A stretch of DNA of 50,153 nt from Betaproteobacteria bacterium HGW-Betaproteobacteria-16 (GTDB lineage Bacteria > Pseudomonadota > Gammaproteobacteria > Burkholderiales > Burkholderiaceae_C): assembly GCA_002840835.1 (NCBI GenBank), contig PHCQ01000033.1, positions 1 through 50,153 of the forward strand. Direction: 5' to 3'. The position numbers and the translations under genes are program-made. Under the pieces are notes generated by a model. That model ran no database searches. It had not been told where the DNA came from and saw only the letters and a program-made list of their open reading frames with translations. The stretch's first letter is position 1, and each line of letters begins with the position of its first letter. Positions 1 through 7,239 of the stretch are shown one piece after another.

Positions 1-322
1 GGCGGGTGGTGAGCTCGGTGCCATCTACCACCGCCAGCGGCACGCCGGTGGAGGCATCGAACAGCAGGTAACTGCCATGCACACCCGGCAAACCCTTGGC
101 CGCGTTGCCCGGCGCTATGTTGATCACCTTCACGCCGTAATACCGGCCCGGCATCCACGACGGCATGATGAGCGAGGTCATGCGGCTGCCACCCGGGGTC
201 GCAATGGTGTGCACATGGCGCTGCGGCGTTTCACAACTGCCAGCAAAGCGCTCCCGCAAGGCAGGAACAAGAAGATCGAAAGGCAGGGCGGCACGGGTGG
301 CCGAAGCATCGTGATGGAACAT
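1..322 (-). CDS. Ornithine cyclodeaminase/mu-crystallin family protein (N-terminal part)
   Basis: The reverse frame is open from an ATG at 322 to the window edge (107 codons), so the C-terminal two thirds, including most of the NAD(P)-binding domain, lie outside. The visible part carries the family's N-terminal substrate-domain pattern: LIMPSWMPGRYYGVKVINI, then PGNAAKGLPGVHGSYLLFD (residues 52-89), ending in DGTELTTR just before the expected catalytic-domain helix. Members are ornithine cyclodeaminases, alanine dehydrogenases or pyrroline-2-carboxylate/ketimine reductases; the substrate cannot be told here. It follows the sulfatase and Bug genes on the same strand but is separated from them by 257 bp holding a repeat. 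No good Shine-Dalgarno sequence is seen before the chosen start. Confidence 0.85.
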   Translation of the reverse strand, partial: MFHHDASATRAALPFDLLVPALRERFAGSCETPQRHVHTIATPGGSRMTSLIMPSWMPGRYYGVKVINIAPGNAAKGLPGVHGSYLLFDASTGVPLAVVDGTELTTR

Positions 323-470
323 GCAGTGATGGTAGCAACCGGGAGCGTGTAGAAATGACAACCGGATGATCAAACTGCAACAGCGTGCGGGAATGACCCG
401 ATTCAGAAGCCGCGTCAGCGGCGCAGGGGCGTACCAAAGAAGCCCTTCCGGCGCGAAACGCCTTGATCCA

Positions 471-579
471 GGGACACCGAAGGTCCGGCTCCGCCGGCCA
501 GAGGTGTCGTCCCCCCTCGAAGCGCCGAAGGCGCGCGACAGAGGGGGGAAGCCGCGCCAGCGGCGCAGGGGGGCGTTCC
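471..579 (-). repeat. 3'-end structured repeat, copy A (after sulfatase gene)
   Basis: On the sulfatase sense strand this follows the stop codon directly. It has C-rich/G-rich hairpins, then the conserved module with outer stem GACACC (473-478)/GGTGTC (503-508) around the invariant CCGGC-3 nt-GCCGG hairpin. A second stretch with a similar GC hairpin continues to about 420. It is one of seven related copies in the window. Confidence 0.8.
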
Positions 580-1917
580 CTACCTCCCCGGCATGTCCTT
601 CACAGAGAACCCCAGGCTGACGGTGGCATCCGCCGGGATCGCCGGCATGGTGCTGTTCCAGTCCAGCCATTGCTGCCGCAAGGCGTCCAGGCGCTGTGGA
701 TCGCGTTTGGCGTGATTGGCGCGCTCACGTTCGTCGGCCGGGATGTTGAACAGGTACTCGTTGCCATCGACCATGAGGTACTTCCAGTCGCCCACTCGCA
801 GGGCGCGCTGACCCCGGTGGTTCATGCGCCAGTACAGCGGCCGGTCAAAGCCGTGTACCGGGTCGCGCAACACGGGCCGCAGGTCCACGCCGTCGAGCGG
901 GAAGTCCGGATGGGGCTGGCCGCCGCCCAGGTGCAGCATGGTGGCCGACCAGTCCATGGTCATGCAGTGCTGCAGGCTGGTGGTGCCGGGCGCAATGGTG
1001 GCCGGCCAGTGCGCGATCCACGGCACGCGGATGCCGCCTTCGGTCAGGTCCATCTTGCCGCCCACCAGGGGCCAGTTGTCGCTGAAGCGCTCGCCGCCGT
1101 TGTCGCTGGTGAACACCACGAGGGTGTTCTGGTCGATCCCCTGGGCGCGCAGCGCCGCCATGATCTGGCCGATGCCTTCGTCCATGTGGTGGATCATCTT
1201 GCGGTAGCTGTGGATGTCGCCGCCGTCCAGATGAAACAGGTTCTTCGCCACTTCGGGTGCGATGTGCGCATCGTCGCGCGTTTCCCACGGCCAGTGGGGC
1301 GCGGTGTAGTGCAGGCTCAGGAAGAAGGGCTTGCCGGCCTTGGCGTCATCGGCGTGTCGGTTCACGTAGTCCACCGCACGCTGCGAGAACACGTCCGTGA
1401 GGTAACCCACCTCTTTATGGGTTTCCTCGCCGATGTAGAGATCGTGGTCGCCGGTGGACGAGCAGTGTGTGAAGTAGTCCACCCCACCGGCCATGATGCC
1501 GAAGAACTCGTCGTAGCCCGAGCGCTGCGGGCCGAAGTGCGGTGGGTAGCCCAGGTGCCACTTGCCCACCAGACCAGTGCGGTAGCCCGCGTCACGCAAC
1601 AGCGAGGGCAGGGTGGGCATGCTGGGCGGCAGGCCCAGGGTGTCGCTGCCCTTGCTGCGGCTGTTGATGGGCTCTTCCAGCGCGCCGCGCAGGCGGTACT
1701 GGTAGCGCATGGTCATCAACGCAAAGCGCGTGGGCGAACACACCGGTGAGTTGGCATAGCCCTGGGTGAACTTCATGCCACCGGCGGCCAGCCGGTCGAT
1801 GTTCGGTGACACCGGGCCGAACTGCGCTTCGCGGCCGCCGTAGCAGCCCAGGTCGGCGAAGCCGAGGTCGTCAGAGACGATGTAGATGATGTTGGGTCGT
1901 TGTGGGCTGTTGCTCAT
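580..1917 (-). CDS. Type I sulfatase (arylsulfatase family)
   Basis: This 445-aa protein is a formylglycine-dependent sulfatase that would hydrolyse organic sulfate esters. Seen: metal ligands in VSDDLG (D16, D17), the maturation motif C60-S-P-T-R in which Cys would become formylglycine, GKWHLG (K119, H121), and SDNGG (D272, N273). Its length is normal for the family. There is no signal peptide, so it should act in the cytoplasm and need a formylglycine-generating enzyme, which is not in the window. ATG at 1917 is preferred over an in-frame GTG at 1929, since GGAG lies 11 nt upstream. The start is 8 bp after the upstream Bug gene, suggesting one operon and an imported sulfate ester as substrate (inference). 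Confidence 0.92.
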   Translation of the reverse strand: MSNSPQRPNIIYIVSDDLGFADLGCYGGREAQFGPVSPNIDRLAAGGMKFTQGYANSPVCSPTRFALMTMRYQYRLRGALEEPINSRSKGSDTLGLPPSMPTLPSLLRDAGYRTGLVGKWHLGYPPHFGPQRSGYDEFFGIMAGGVDYFTHCSSTGDHDLYIGEETHKEVGYLTDVFSQRAVDYVNRHADDAKAGKPFFLSLHYTAPHWPWETRDDAHIAPEVAKNLFHLDGGDIHSYRKMIHHMDEGIGQIMAALRAQGIDQNTLVVFTSDNGGERFSDNWPLVGGKMDLTEGGIRVPWIAHWPATIAPGTTSLQHCMTMDWSATMLHLGGGQPHPDFPLDGVDLRPVLRDPVHGFDRPLYWRMNHRGQRALRVGDWKYLMVDGNEYLFNIPADERERANHAKRDPQRLDALRQQWLDWNSTMPAIPADATVSLGFSVKDMPGR

Positions 1918-1925
1918 GGTCGGGA

Positions 1926-2906
1926 TCACTCCACTTTCATGCCGGTGGCCTTGACGATGGGACCATAACGGTTGGACAGGTCGCCGATGCGCTTGGCCGC
2001 AGCGTCGCCGGTGAGGCCTTCAAAGAACAGGTCGAGGTTGCCCATGCGCGCCTGAACTTCGGGCCGTTGCAGGGCTTCCACGATGTGCTTCTGCAGCGTC
2101 TGCATCACCGCATCCGGCGTGGCGGCCGGCGCCATCACTACATACAGCACCTCCTGCTCCAGCCGGCCCAGGCCCAGTTCTTCCACCGTGGGCAGTTCAG
2201 GCGCCAGGCGCGAGCGCTGTCGGCTGGTGACCGCCAGCGCGGTGATCTTGTCCACCTTCACGTGCGGCAGCATGCCCGGCGTGGCCAGCACGCCGCCGTC
2301 CACCTCGCCGGCCAGCACGGCGGTCACGGCCGGCGTGTTGCCGCGGTAGGGAATGTGGTTCAGCTTCGCCTGCGTGGCTTCGTTGAACACCTCCACCGCC
2401 AGGTGCCCGGGGCTGCCGCTGCCGGCCGAGCTGAAGTTCAGGTTCTTCGTTTTGGCCGCCTCGACCAGCGCGGGCAAGGTCTTGATGCCGGTGGAAGGGT
2501 GCACACCCACCAGGAGACCGGAAGATGCCATCACCACCACCGGCTTGAAGTCGCTGGGTTTGAAGGGCAGGGTCTTGTAGAGGTGGGGGTTGACGGTGAA
2601 GGTGGTGTCGATGCCGAACAGCACGGTGTAGCCGTCGGCCGCGCTGCGCGCCACCGCATCGGCCCCGATGTTGCCCGCTGCACCCGCGCGGTTCTCCACC
2701 ACGAAAGGCTGCTTCAACGTCTCCTGCAACACCACCGCCACCGACCGCGCCAACAGATCCGACGGACCACCGGCAGGAAAGTTGTTGATGAATTTCACCG
2801 GCTTGGACGGATAAACCTCTTGAGCAGTGGCCAGCGAAGCGGAGAACACAAGGCCAAGGGCAGCCAGCGCAGCAAAAACAGGACGACGAGAAAAAACAAA
2901 CTTCAC
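1926..2906 (-). CDS. Bug-family tripartite tricarboxylate transporter (TTT) receptor
   Basis: A 326-aa periplasmic solute-binding protein of the Bug (TctC-like) family. It has an N-terminal signal peptide (about residues 1-28, cleavage near ATAQE), the early family motif FPAGGPSDLLAR, the VENRAGAAGNIGADAVARSAADGYT region and the later HIPYRG motif. It starts at GTG 2906 with a clear GAGGTG upstream. It is cotranscribed with the sulfatase (8-bp gap). No TctA or TctB membrane partner is present, as usual for orphan Bugs, which borrow a transporter or act as sensors. The ligand is unknown; a carboxylate or sulfated acid is plausible from context. Confidence 0.92.
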   Translation of the reverse strand: MKFVFSRRPVFAALAALGLVFSASLATAQEVYPSKPVKFINNFPAGGPSDLLARSVAVVLQETLKQPFVVENRAGAAGNIGADAVARSAADGYTVLFGIDTTFTVNPHLYKTLPFKPSDFKPVVVMASSGLLVGVHPSTGIKTLPALVEAAKTKNLNFSSAGSGSPGHLAVEVFNEATQAKLNHIPYRGNTPAVTAVLAGEVDGGVLATPGMLPHVKVDKITALAVTSRQRSRLAPELPTVEELGLGRLEQEVLYVVMAPAATPDAVMQTLQKHIVEALQRPEVQARMGNLDLFFEGLTGDAAAKRIGDLSNRYGPIVKATGMKVE

Positions 2907-2990
2907 GAAAACACCTCAAAAAAAAGAAAAATCTAAGAAAAGCTGCCAGCAGGAAAACCAACCCGCAACGAGCGAGCAAGTCCCCATCCA

Positions 2991-3071
2991 GGGCACCCGA
3001 GGAACCGGCTCCGCCGGGCCTCTGGGTGCGCCCCCCTTCAAGGGGGGTGGCGCCGCAGGCGACGCGGGGGG
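2991..3071 (-). repeat. 3'-end structured repeat, copy B (after second Bug gene)
   Basis: It lies directly 3' of the Bug gene ending at 3072. Outer stem GCACCC (2993-2998)/GGGTGC (3024-3029), middle stem GAGG/CCTC, invariant CCGGC-TCC-GCCGG hairpin, then a CCCCCC/GGGGGG hairpin and a GCCGCAGGCG element next to the stop. Confidence 0.85.
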
Positions 3072-4037
3072 TCAGTCCAAACTGATTCCGGTCGCCTTGA
3101 TCGGCGCAGCCCACCGCGCCAGGTCGGCCTTTTGCGCCGCCGCCAGTTCGGCCGGCGTGGAACCCACCGGCTCATAGCCGAGGCCTTGCAGGCGTTCGCG
3201 CAACGCGGGTTGCTTCATGGCCTCGGCCACGGCCTGCTGCAGGCGGTCGCGGGCCGCATCGGGCACGCCGGCGGGGCCGTACATGCCGAACCAGGCGGTG
3301 GCCACCATGTCCACACCCGCTTCCTTCAGTGTGGGCACCTCGGGCACCTGCGGGTCGCGCTGGGCACCGGTGACGGCCAGAATGCGGACCTTGCCGGTGC
3401 GGTGCAGTTCAGCGGTCTCGGACACCACGTCGAACTTGTAGTCGATGTGCCCGCCCACCAGGGCGGCATTGGCCGGCCCACCGCCCTGGAACGGCACGTG
3501 GTTGAGCTTGGCGCCCACCTGCTGTTCAAACAGCACGCCCATGAAGTGCGGCAGCGTGCCCTGGCCCGGCGTGCCGTACGAGCCCCGGCCCGGCGCAGCC
3601 TTGGCAGCTGCGACCATGTCGCCCATGTTCTGGGCCTTCGATGAAGGGCCAGCGACCACGCCGAACTGGAAGTGGGTGAGCAGCGAAATCGGGGTGAAGT
3701 CGGTCACGGCGTCATAGTCGAGCTTCTTGTACACGTGCGGGAACAGCACCATGGGGCCGCTGGGCAGCACGATCACGGTCTGTCCATCGGGCTCGGCACG
3801 CTTGACCTGACTGAGGGCAATGCGCCCGCCCGCGCCGGGCCGGTTCTCCACCACCACCGGGCTGTATCGATCGCGCAGACCGTCGGCAAGCAGTCGGGCC
3901 AGCGTGTCGGCCGAACCGCCGGGCGGGAAACCCACGACGATCTTCAGGGGTGTCTTGTCCTGGGCGATGGCGCCCAGCGGGGCCGTCAGCGCTGCGGCGG
4001 TGGCAGCAGTGGCGAAAAGCATCCAGCGTCGATTCAT
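3072..4037 (-). CDS. Bug-family TTT receptor
   Basis: A 321-aa periplasmic binding protein paralogous to the one downstream. The mature start MNRRWMLF is chosen because AGGAGAG lies just upstream of ATG 4037; an in-frame extension to 4109 lacks these features. Signal peptide residues 1-26 (cleavage near AIAQD), then FPPGGSADTLARLLADGL, VENRPGAGGRIA, and NHVPFQGGGPANAALVGGHIDY. It is divergent from the MarR gene at 4435, which probably regulates it (inference). A structured repeat separates it from the next Bug gene, so the two may be expressed unequally. Ligand unknown. Confidence 0.92.
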   Translation of the reverse strand: MNRRWMLFATAATAAALTAPLGAIAQDKTPLKIVVGFPPGGSADTLARLLADGLRDRYSPVVVENRPGAGGRIALSQVKRAEPDGQTVIVLPSGPMVLFPHVYKKLDYDAVTDFTPISLLTHFQFGVVAGPSSKAQNMGDMVAAAKAAPGRGSYGTPGQGTLPHFMGVLFEQQVGAKLNHVPFQGGGPANAALVGGHIDYKFDVVSETAELHRTGKVRILAVTGAQRDPQVPEVPTLKEAGVDMVATAWFGMYGPAGVPDAARDRLQQAVAEAMKQPALRERLQGLGYEPVGSTPAELAAAQKADLARWAAPIKATGISLD

Positions 4038-4146
4038 GTGATCTCTCCTGTGGCGGGGGGGGCGGGTCGGGTGTTTCCCGGTGCGGCCCACCATGCTATG
4101 CAGAGACAATCAATTGCAGAAATCAATCAATGCAGGTGTTTTCCCT

Positions 4147-4421
4147 AGGGATGCTCTGCCTAACCCCCGCCATGCGCGTTCGGATCAAAAACGGGATGGA
4201 TTGCGTGCCTGCTTTGCGCCGTGTGTGCCGGCGGCACACACAAGCCAACAGGTGCGCAAGACGCCCGTTTTTGGCCGAACCCTTGCGGGCCGTGGATTTG
4301 CGGGCGATGCGCTGCGTTGCGAATTCGGACAAGCCGTCCAGGCTTGCCCTGGAATTCGCGCCTTGCGCCTCATCCCGCAAAGGCCACGCCGCGCACGGCG
4401 CGGGTTAGGCAGAGCATCCCT
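4147..4421. mobile_element. 275-bp foldback/MITE-like element with 20-bp perfect terminal inverted repeats
   Basis: AGGGATGCTCTGCCTAACCC at 4147-4166 is repeated as its exact reverse complement at 4402-4421, and the match continues imperfectly inward. Inside are three more inverted repeats: 4178-4195 with 4264-4280 (GTTCGG..AAAAACGGG), a 9-bp stem at 4221-4241 (GTGTGTGCC/GGCACACAC), and 4319-4326 with 4352-4359 (GCGAATTC/GAATTCGC) enclosing CAAGCC/GGCTTG. No transposase ORF and no clear target duplication. It fills most of the 397-bp divergent region between the Bug and MarR genes; the remaining ~120 bp would hold their promoters. Confidence 0.6.
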
Positions 4422-4434
4422 TACCCATCGAACC

Positions 4435-4962
4435 ATGAGCAAAACCGCACCGCTGCTCGCCGCCCAGCCGGACCGCATGCTCGATCCACAGGGGCAGACC
4501 GAACTGCTGCTGTACCGGCTCTACCGCATCCACATCACCGCCAGCCGACTGGTGGTGCACATCTGCGAACACGAGTTCGGGCTCACCCGGCGCGAATGGC
4601 GGGTGTTGTCTTTTCTGTCGGAACACGAAGGCGTGCTTTCCAGCGAACTCGCCGAACACGCCATGCTGGATCGTGCGCGCACCTCGCGCACGCTCACCCG
4701 GTTGGCCGACAAAAAGCTCATCAGCCGCCAGCCCCGGCCGTCGGACCGGCGCGAGGTGCATGTGTTCCTGACCGAAGAAGGGCGGCGCGTGTACCGGGCG
4801 ATCTTCCCGCGCGTGGCCGCCATCAACCGGGAACTGGCCAGCGTGCTTTCAGTCGCCGAGCGAAGTCAGCTCGACCACATGGTTCACACGCTGCAGACCC
4901 GTGTTCACGATATGGTGGCCGCGTCAAGAGACGCGCTGCCGCCGGTGGACAGCGGCGAATGA
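4435..4962 (+). CDS. MarR-family transcriptional regulator
   Basis: 175 aa with a winged-helix domain across about residues 45-125: LTRREWRVLSFLSEHEGVLS, then recognition helix region DRARTSRTLTRLADKKLI, and wing SDRREVHVFLTEEG. MarR proteins bind as dimers and usually release DNA on binding a small aromatic or carboxylate ligand. Its divergent position from the Bug-Bug-sulfatase genes suggests it controls them (inference). ATG 4435 begins MSKTAPLL; longer in-frame starts run through the foldback element and are rejected. Confidence 0.88.
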   Translation: MSKTAPLLAAQPDRMLDPQGQTELLLYRLYRIHITASRLVVHICEHEFGLTRREWRVLSFLSEHEGVLSSELAEHAMLDRARTSRTLTRLADKKLISRQPRPSDRREVHVFLTEEGRRVYRAIFPRVAAINRELASVLSVAERSQLDHMVHTLQTRVHDMVAASRDALPPVDSGE

Positions 4963-4970
4963 GGCCCCAG

Positions 4971-5017
4971 GGATGCGCTGCATTGCCCGCGCTTGGCGGA
5001 GGCTGTGCAGAGCATCA
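4971..5017. terminator. Hairpin between convergent genes, related to the 4.1-kb element ends
   Basis: Arms GATGCGCTGCA (4972-4982) and TGCAGAGCATC (5006-5016) form an imperfect stem between the convergent MarR and chemoreceptor genes. The arm sequence resembles the terminal repeat of the element at 4147-4421. No U-tract is seen; a bidirectional terminator role is inferred from position. Confidence 0.45.
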
Positions 5018-5043
5018 CTTCGACAAGGGCGCTCCTCGCCGTT

Positions 5044-6609
5044 TCAGTGCCGCGCCGCGAACTTGAAGGCGGCCACCGTCTGCACCAGGTCACCGGCCTG
5101 GCTCTTGAGGCTGCTCGCGGCCGATGCGATCTCTTCCACCATCGCGGCGTTCTGCTGTGTGTTCTGGTCCATCTGGGTCACGGCTTCGCTGACCTGACCC
5201 ACCGCGCTGCTCTGCTGGGTGCTGGCCGCGCTGATCTCGGCCACGATGTCGGTCACGTGGCGGATGCTCTGCACGACTTCCTGCATGGTGTTGCGCGCCC
5301 GATCCACCAAGGCGGAGCCTTGCTCCACGCGGTCCACGCTGTCGGAGATCAGGGTCTTGATCTCCTTGGCTGCTTCGGCGCTGCGCCCGGCCAGCAGGCG
5401 CACTTCACCCGCCACCACCGCGAAGCCGCGACCTTGTTCGCCCGCGCGGGCGGCTTCCACCGCTGCATTCAGCGCCAGGATGTTGGTCTGGAAGGCGATG
5501 CCGTCGATCACGGAAATGATGTCGGAGATCTTCTGGCTGGAGGTGTGGATGGCCTTCATGTTGTCCACCACCTGACCGACCACTTCACCACCCTGCACCG
5601 CCACCGACGACGCACTCTGGGCCAGCGAGTTGGCCTGGCGCGCGTTGTCGGCGTTCTGGCGCACGGTGGAGCCCAGTTCTTCCATGCTGGCAGCCGTTTG
5701 TTCGAGTGCGCTGGCCTGGCTTTCGGTGCGCCCGCTGAGGTCGTGGTTGCCCTGCGCAATTTCGGTGCTGGCCATGGCCACCGACTCGCTGCCCTGGCGC
5801 ACACGGCTGACGATGTCGGCCATGTTGTCGCGCATCGAGCGCAGGCTGTGCATGAGGCTGTGGGTGTCACCGGCGCGGATCGGTACCTCCACCGACAGAT
5901 CCCCCTGGGCGATGCGTTCGGTGATGGCGCTGGCTGCGGCCGGCTCGCCGCCGAGCTGGCGCACAATGCTGCGCGACATCAGCAGGCCAATGCCCAGCAA
6001 CACCAGGGCCAGTGCGAGCGCGCTCAGGCCCATCTTCACGGTGCGGTCCCAGATCGTGGCGTTCACGGTGTCCACGTACACACCCGAGCCGATCACCCAG
6101 CCCCAGGGCGCGAAGCCTTGCACATAGGAGACCTTCTGTACCGGGTTTTCGCTGCCGGGCTTGGGCCACATGTAGGGCACATAGCCGGCGCCGCTTTTTT
6201 TCACCGTGTTCACGAACTCGCGGAACAGGAAGGTGCCTTCGGGGTCCTTGTTCTCGTTCAGGTCCTTGCCTTCGAGTTCGGGGCGGATCGGGTGCATGAC
6301 CATGATCGGCTGCATGTCGTTGATCCAGAAATACTCCACCTCGCTGTAACGCAGCGCGCGGATGGCGGCCAGTGCCCGGGCCTTGGCATCCGCCTCGCTG
6401 AGGCCGCCCTTGGTGGCGAGGCCATGGTAGTGCGTGATGAGGCCGTGGGCGGTCTCCACCGTCTGGCGCACCCCCGCCTGGCGTTCGTCCATGATCAGGG
6501 AACGCTCCGATGTGAGGAACAGAGCCAGCAGGATGACCAGGCCCATGACCGCACTGGCCACGAGAATGAAGAGGCGTCGGGTGACGCTCAGGGATGTCAG
6601 TTGAAACAT
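5044..6609 (-). CDS. Methyl-accepting chemotaxis protein with single Cache domain
   Basis: 521 aa. TM1 about 11-32, periplasmic single Cache sensor 35-190 (with RYSEVEYFWINDMQPIMVMHP and the GKDLNENKDPEGTFLF stretch), TM2 192-212, HAMP about 213-265, then a long cytoplasmic signalling coiled coil with the conserved hairpin tip IAFQTNILALNAAVEAARAG followed by EQGRGFAVVAGEVRLLAGRS. It would sense small organic acids or similar in the periplasm and signal to CheA/CheW. The start at 6609 follows AGGAA; the 18-residue upstream extension lacks membrane character. No che genes are nearby. No C-terminal CheR-binding pentapeptide is seen (ends KFAARH). Confidence 0.93.
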   Translation of the reverse strand: MFQLTSLSVTRRLFILVASAVMGLVILLALFLTSERSLIMDERQAGVRQTVETAHGLITHYHGLATKGGLSEADAKARALAAIRALRYSEVEYFWINDMQPIMVMHPIRPELEGKDLNENKDPEGTFLFREFVNTVKKSGAGYVPYMWPKPGSENPVQKVSYVQGFAPWGWVIGSGVYVDTVNATIWDRTVKMGLSALALALVLLGIGLLMSRSIVRQLGGEPAAASAITERIAQGDLSVEVPIRAGDTHSLMHSLRSMRDNMADIVSRVRQGSESVAMASTEIAQGNHDLSGRTESQASALEQTAASMEELGSTVRQNADNARQANSLAQSASSVAVQGGEVVGQVVDNMKAIHTSSQKISDIISVIDGIAFQTNILALNAAVEAARAGEQGRGFAVVAGEVRLLAGRSAEAAKEIKTLISDSVDRVEQGSALVDRARNTMQEVVQSIRHVTDIVAEISAASTQQSSAVGQVSEAVTQMDQNTQQNAAMVEEIASAASSLKSQAGDLVQTVAAFKFAARH

Positions 6610-7137
6610 GGGGTTCCTGTCAGAGGAAGGCGCCAGGTGCGCTGGTCGAGAGGCGGTTCGCAACGGCTCCCGACGAATGTCGCAAGCCTTCCTTACTATC
6701 GGCCGCCGGGCACCGATCTGTAAGGGCGAAGTGACCCGAAAACGTCCACCATTTCACGGGAAGTGCTGCTGCGATCCCTCGCAGACAAGCCCTCTGGCAA
6801 CCCTCCAACCCCGGGTTTCGCTCGGGTTTGGTGCCCGCGATTTCCCATTCCATGCACAAACCCGCGACAATAGCGGCTCTCTATCGACGGCTCGACTGGC
6901 GCTTCATGCTTGCGCTGGCGGTGCCGGCCCTTGCTGACAGCCCTTCCATCCATGACCCCTCTGGGCAGCGCGGTGGCAGGTCACGCTGACACATCGGGCC
7001 ACCGCCGCTGTCGGTTTCCTCACCACCGATCCGGTGCACCTGCCCACGCCCAAGCCTGCAAGGCCGGGCGACATTGACCGTCACCATAGACGGCGCTATA
7101 CACACAGGCGGGCACCCCCTTCTGGAGGAGTTTTTCC
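6610..7137. other. Non-coding interval upstream of the BCCT operon
   Basis: 528 bp without a convincing full gene. It holds the candidate riboswitch at 6758-6846. A 45-codon frame from ATG 6853 (MHKPATIAALYRRLDWRFML, then a hydrophobic stretch) starts 6 nt after the riboswitch but has no Shine-Dalgarno sequence and ends at a TGA; it may be a remnant or leader. From about 6990 to 7137 I see nothing recognisable. Confidence 0.5.
6758..6846 (+). ncRNA. Candidate SAM-I/SAM-IV-clan riboswitch
   Basis: The + strand carries the core pair of this clan: GGCAACCCTCCAACC at about 6796-6810 and GGTGCCC at about 6830-6836. An outer P1 stem GGGAAGT (6758-6764)/ATTTCCC (6840-6846) closes it perfectly (one G-U). 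Inside are a CTGCGA-TCCC-TCGCAG hairpin and a P3-like AACCC/GGGTT stem. The GGCAACC..GGTGCC arrangement is the known S-adenosylmethionine-binding core of SAM-I and SAM-IV RNAs; membership is recalled, not searched. It lies 390 bp upstream of the BCCT gene in the same orientation, so its target is uncertain. Confidence 0.65.
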
Positions 7138-7239
7138 ATGCACTTCATCGTCTCGCCCGGGCCATGGGCCGCCGGCCCGCATCCGCTGCAACCCTGTTGG
7201 CTCACAGCCAGCGCAACGCCTGAGAGGACACATCGATGA
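7138..7239 (+). CDS. 33-aa leader ORF overlapping the BCCT start
   Basis: ATG 7138 is preceded by a strong GGAGGAG 8 nt upstream. The frame encodes 33 residues (begins MHFIVSPGPW, ends PERTHR), and its TGA (7237-7239) overlaps the BCCT ATG (7236-7238) as ATGA. The strong initiation site and exact stop/start overlap suggest translational coupling of the transporter to this leader. The peptide has no recognisable domain. It is too short for confident calling; ribosome profiling would settle it. Confidence 0.5.
   Translation: MHFIVSPGPWAAGPHPLQPCWLTASATPERTHR

Noticed and set aside
4081..4434. N-terminal extension of the MarR protein (to 293 aa)
   Set aside because: The extension is translated foldback element; normal MarR length and the family N-terminus begin at 4435.
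6620..6953. Small minus-strand ORFs in the gap upstream of the chemoreceptor
   Set aside because: No ribosome-binding site or conserved pattern; they overlap the riboswitch candidate on the other strand.
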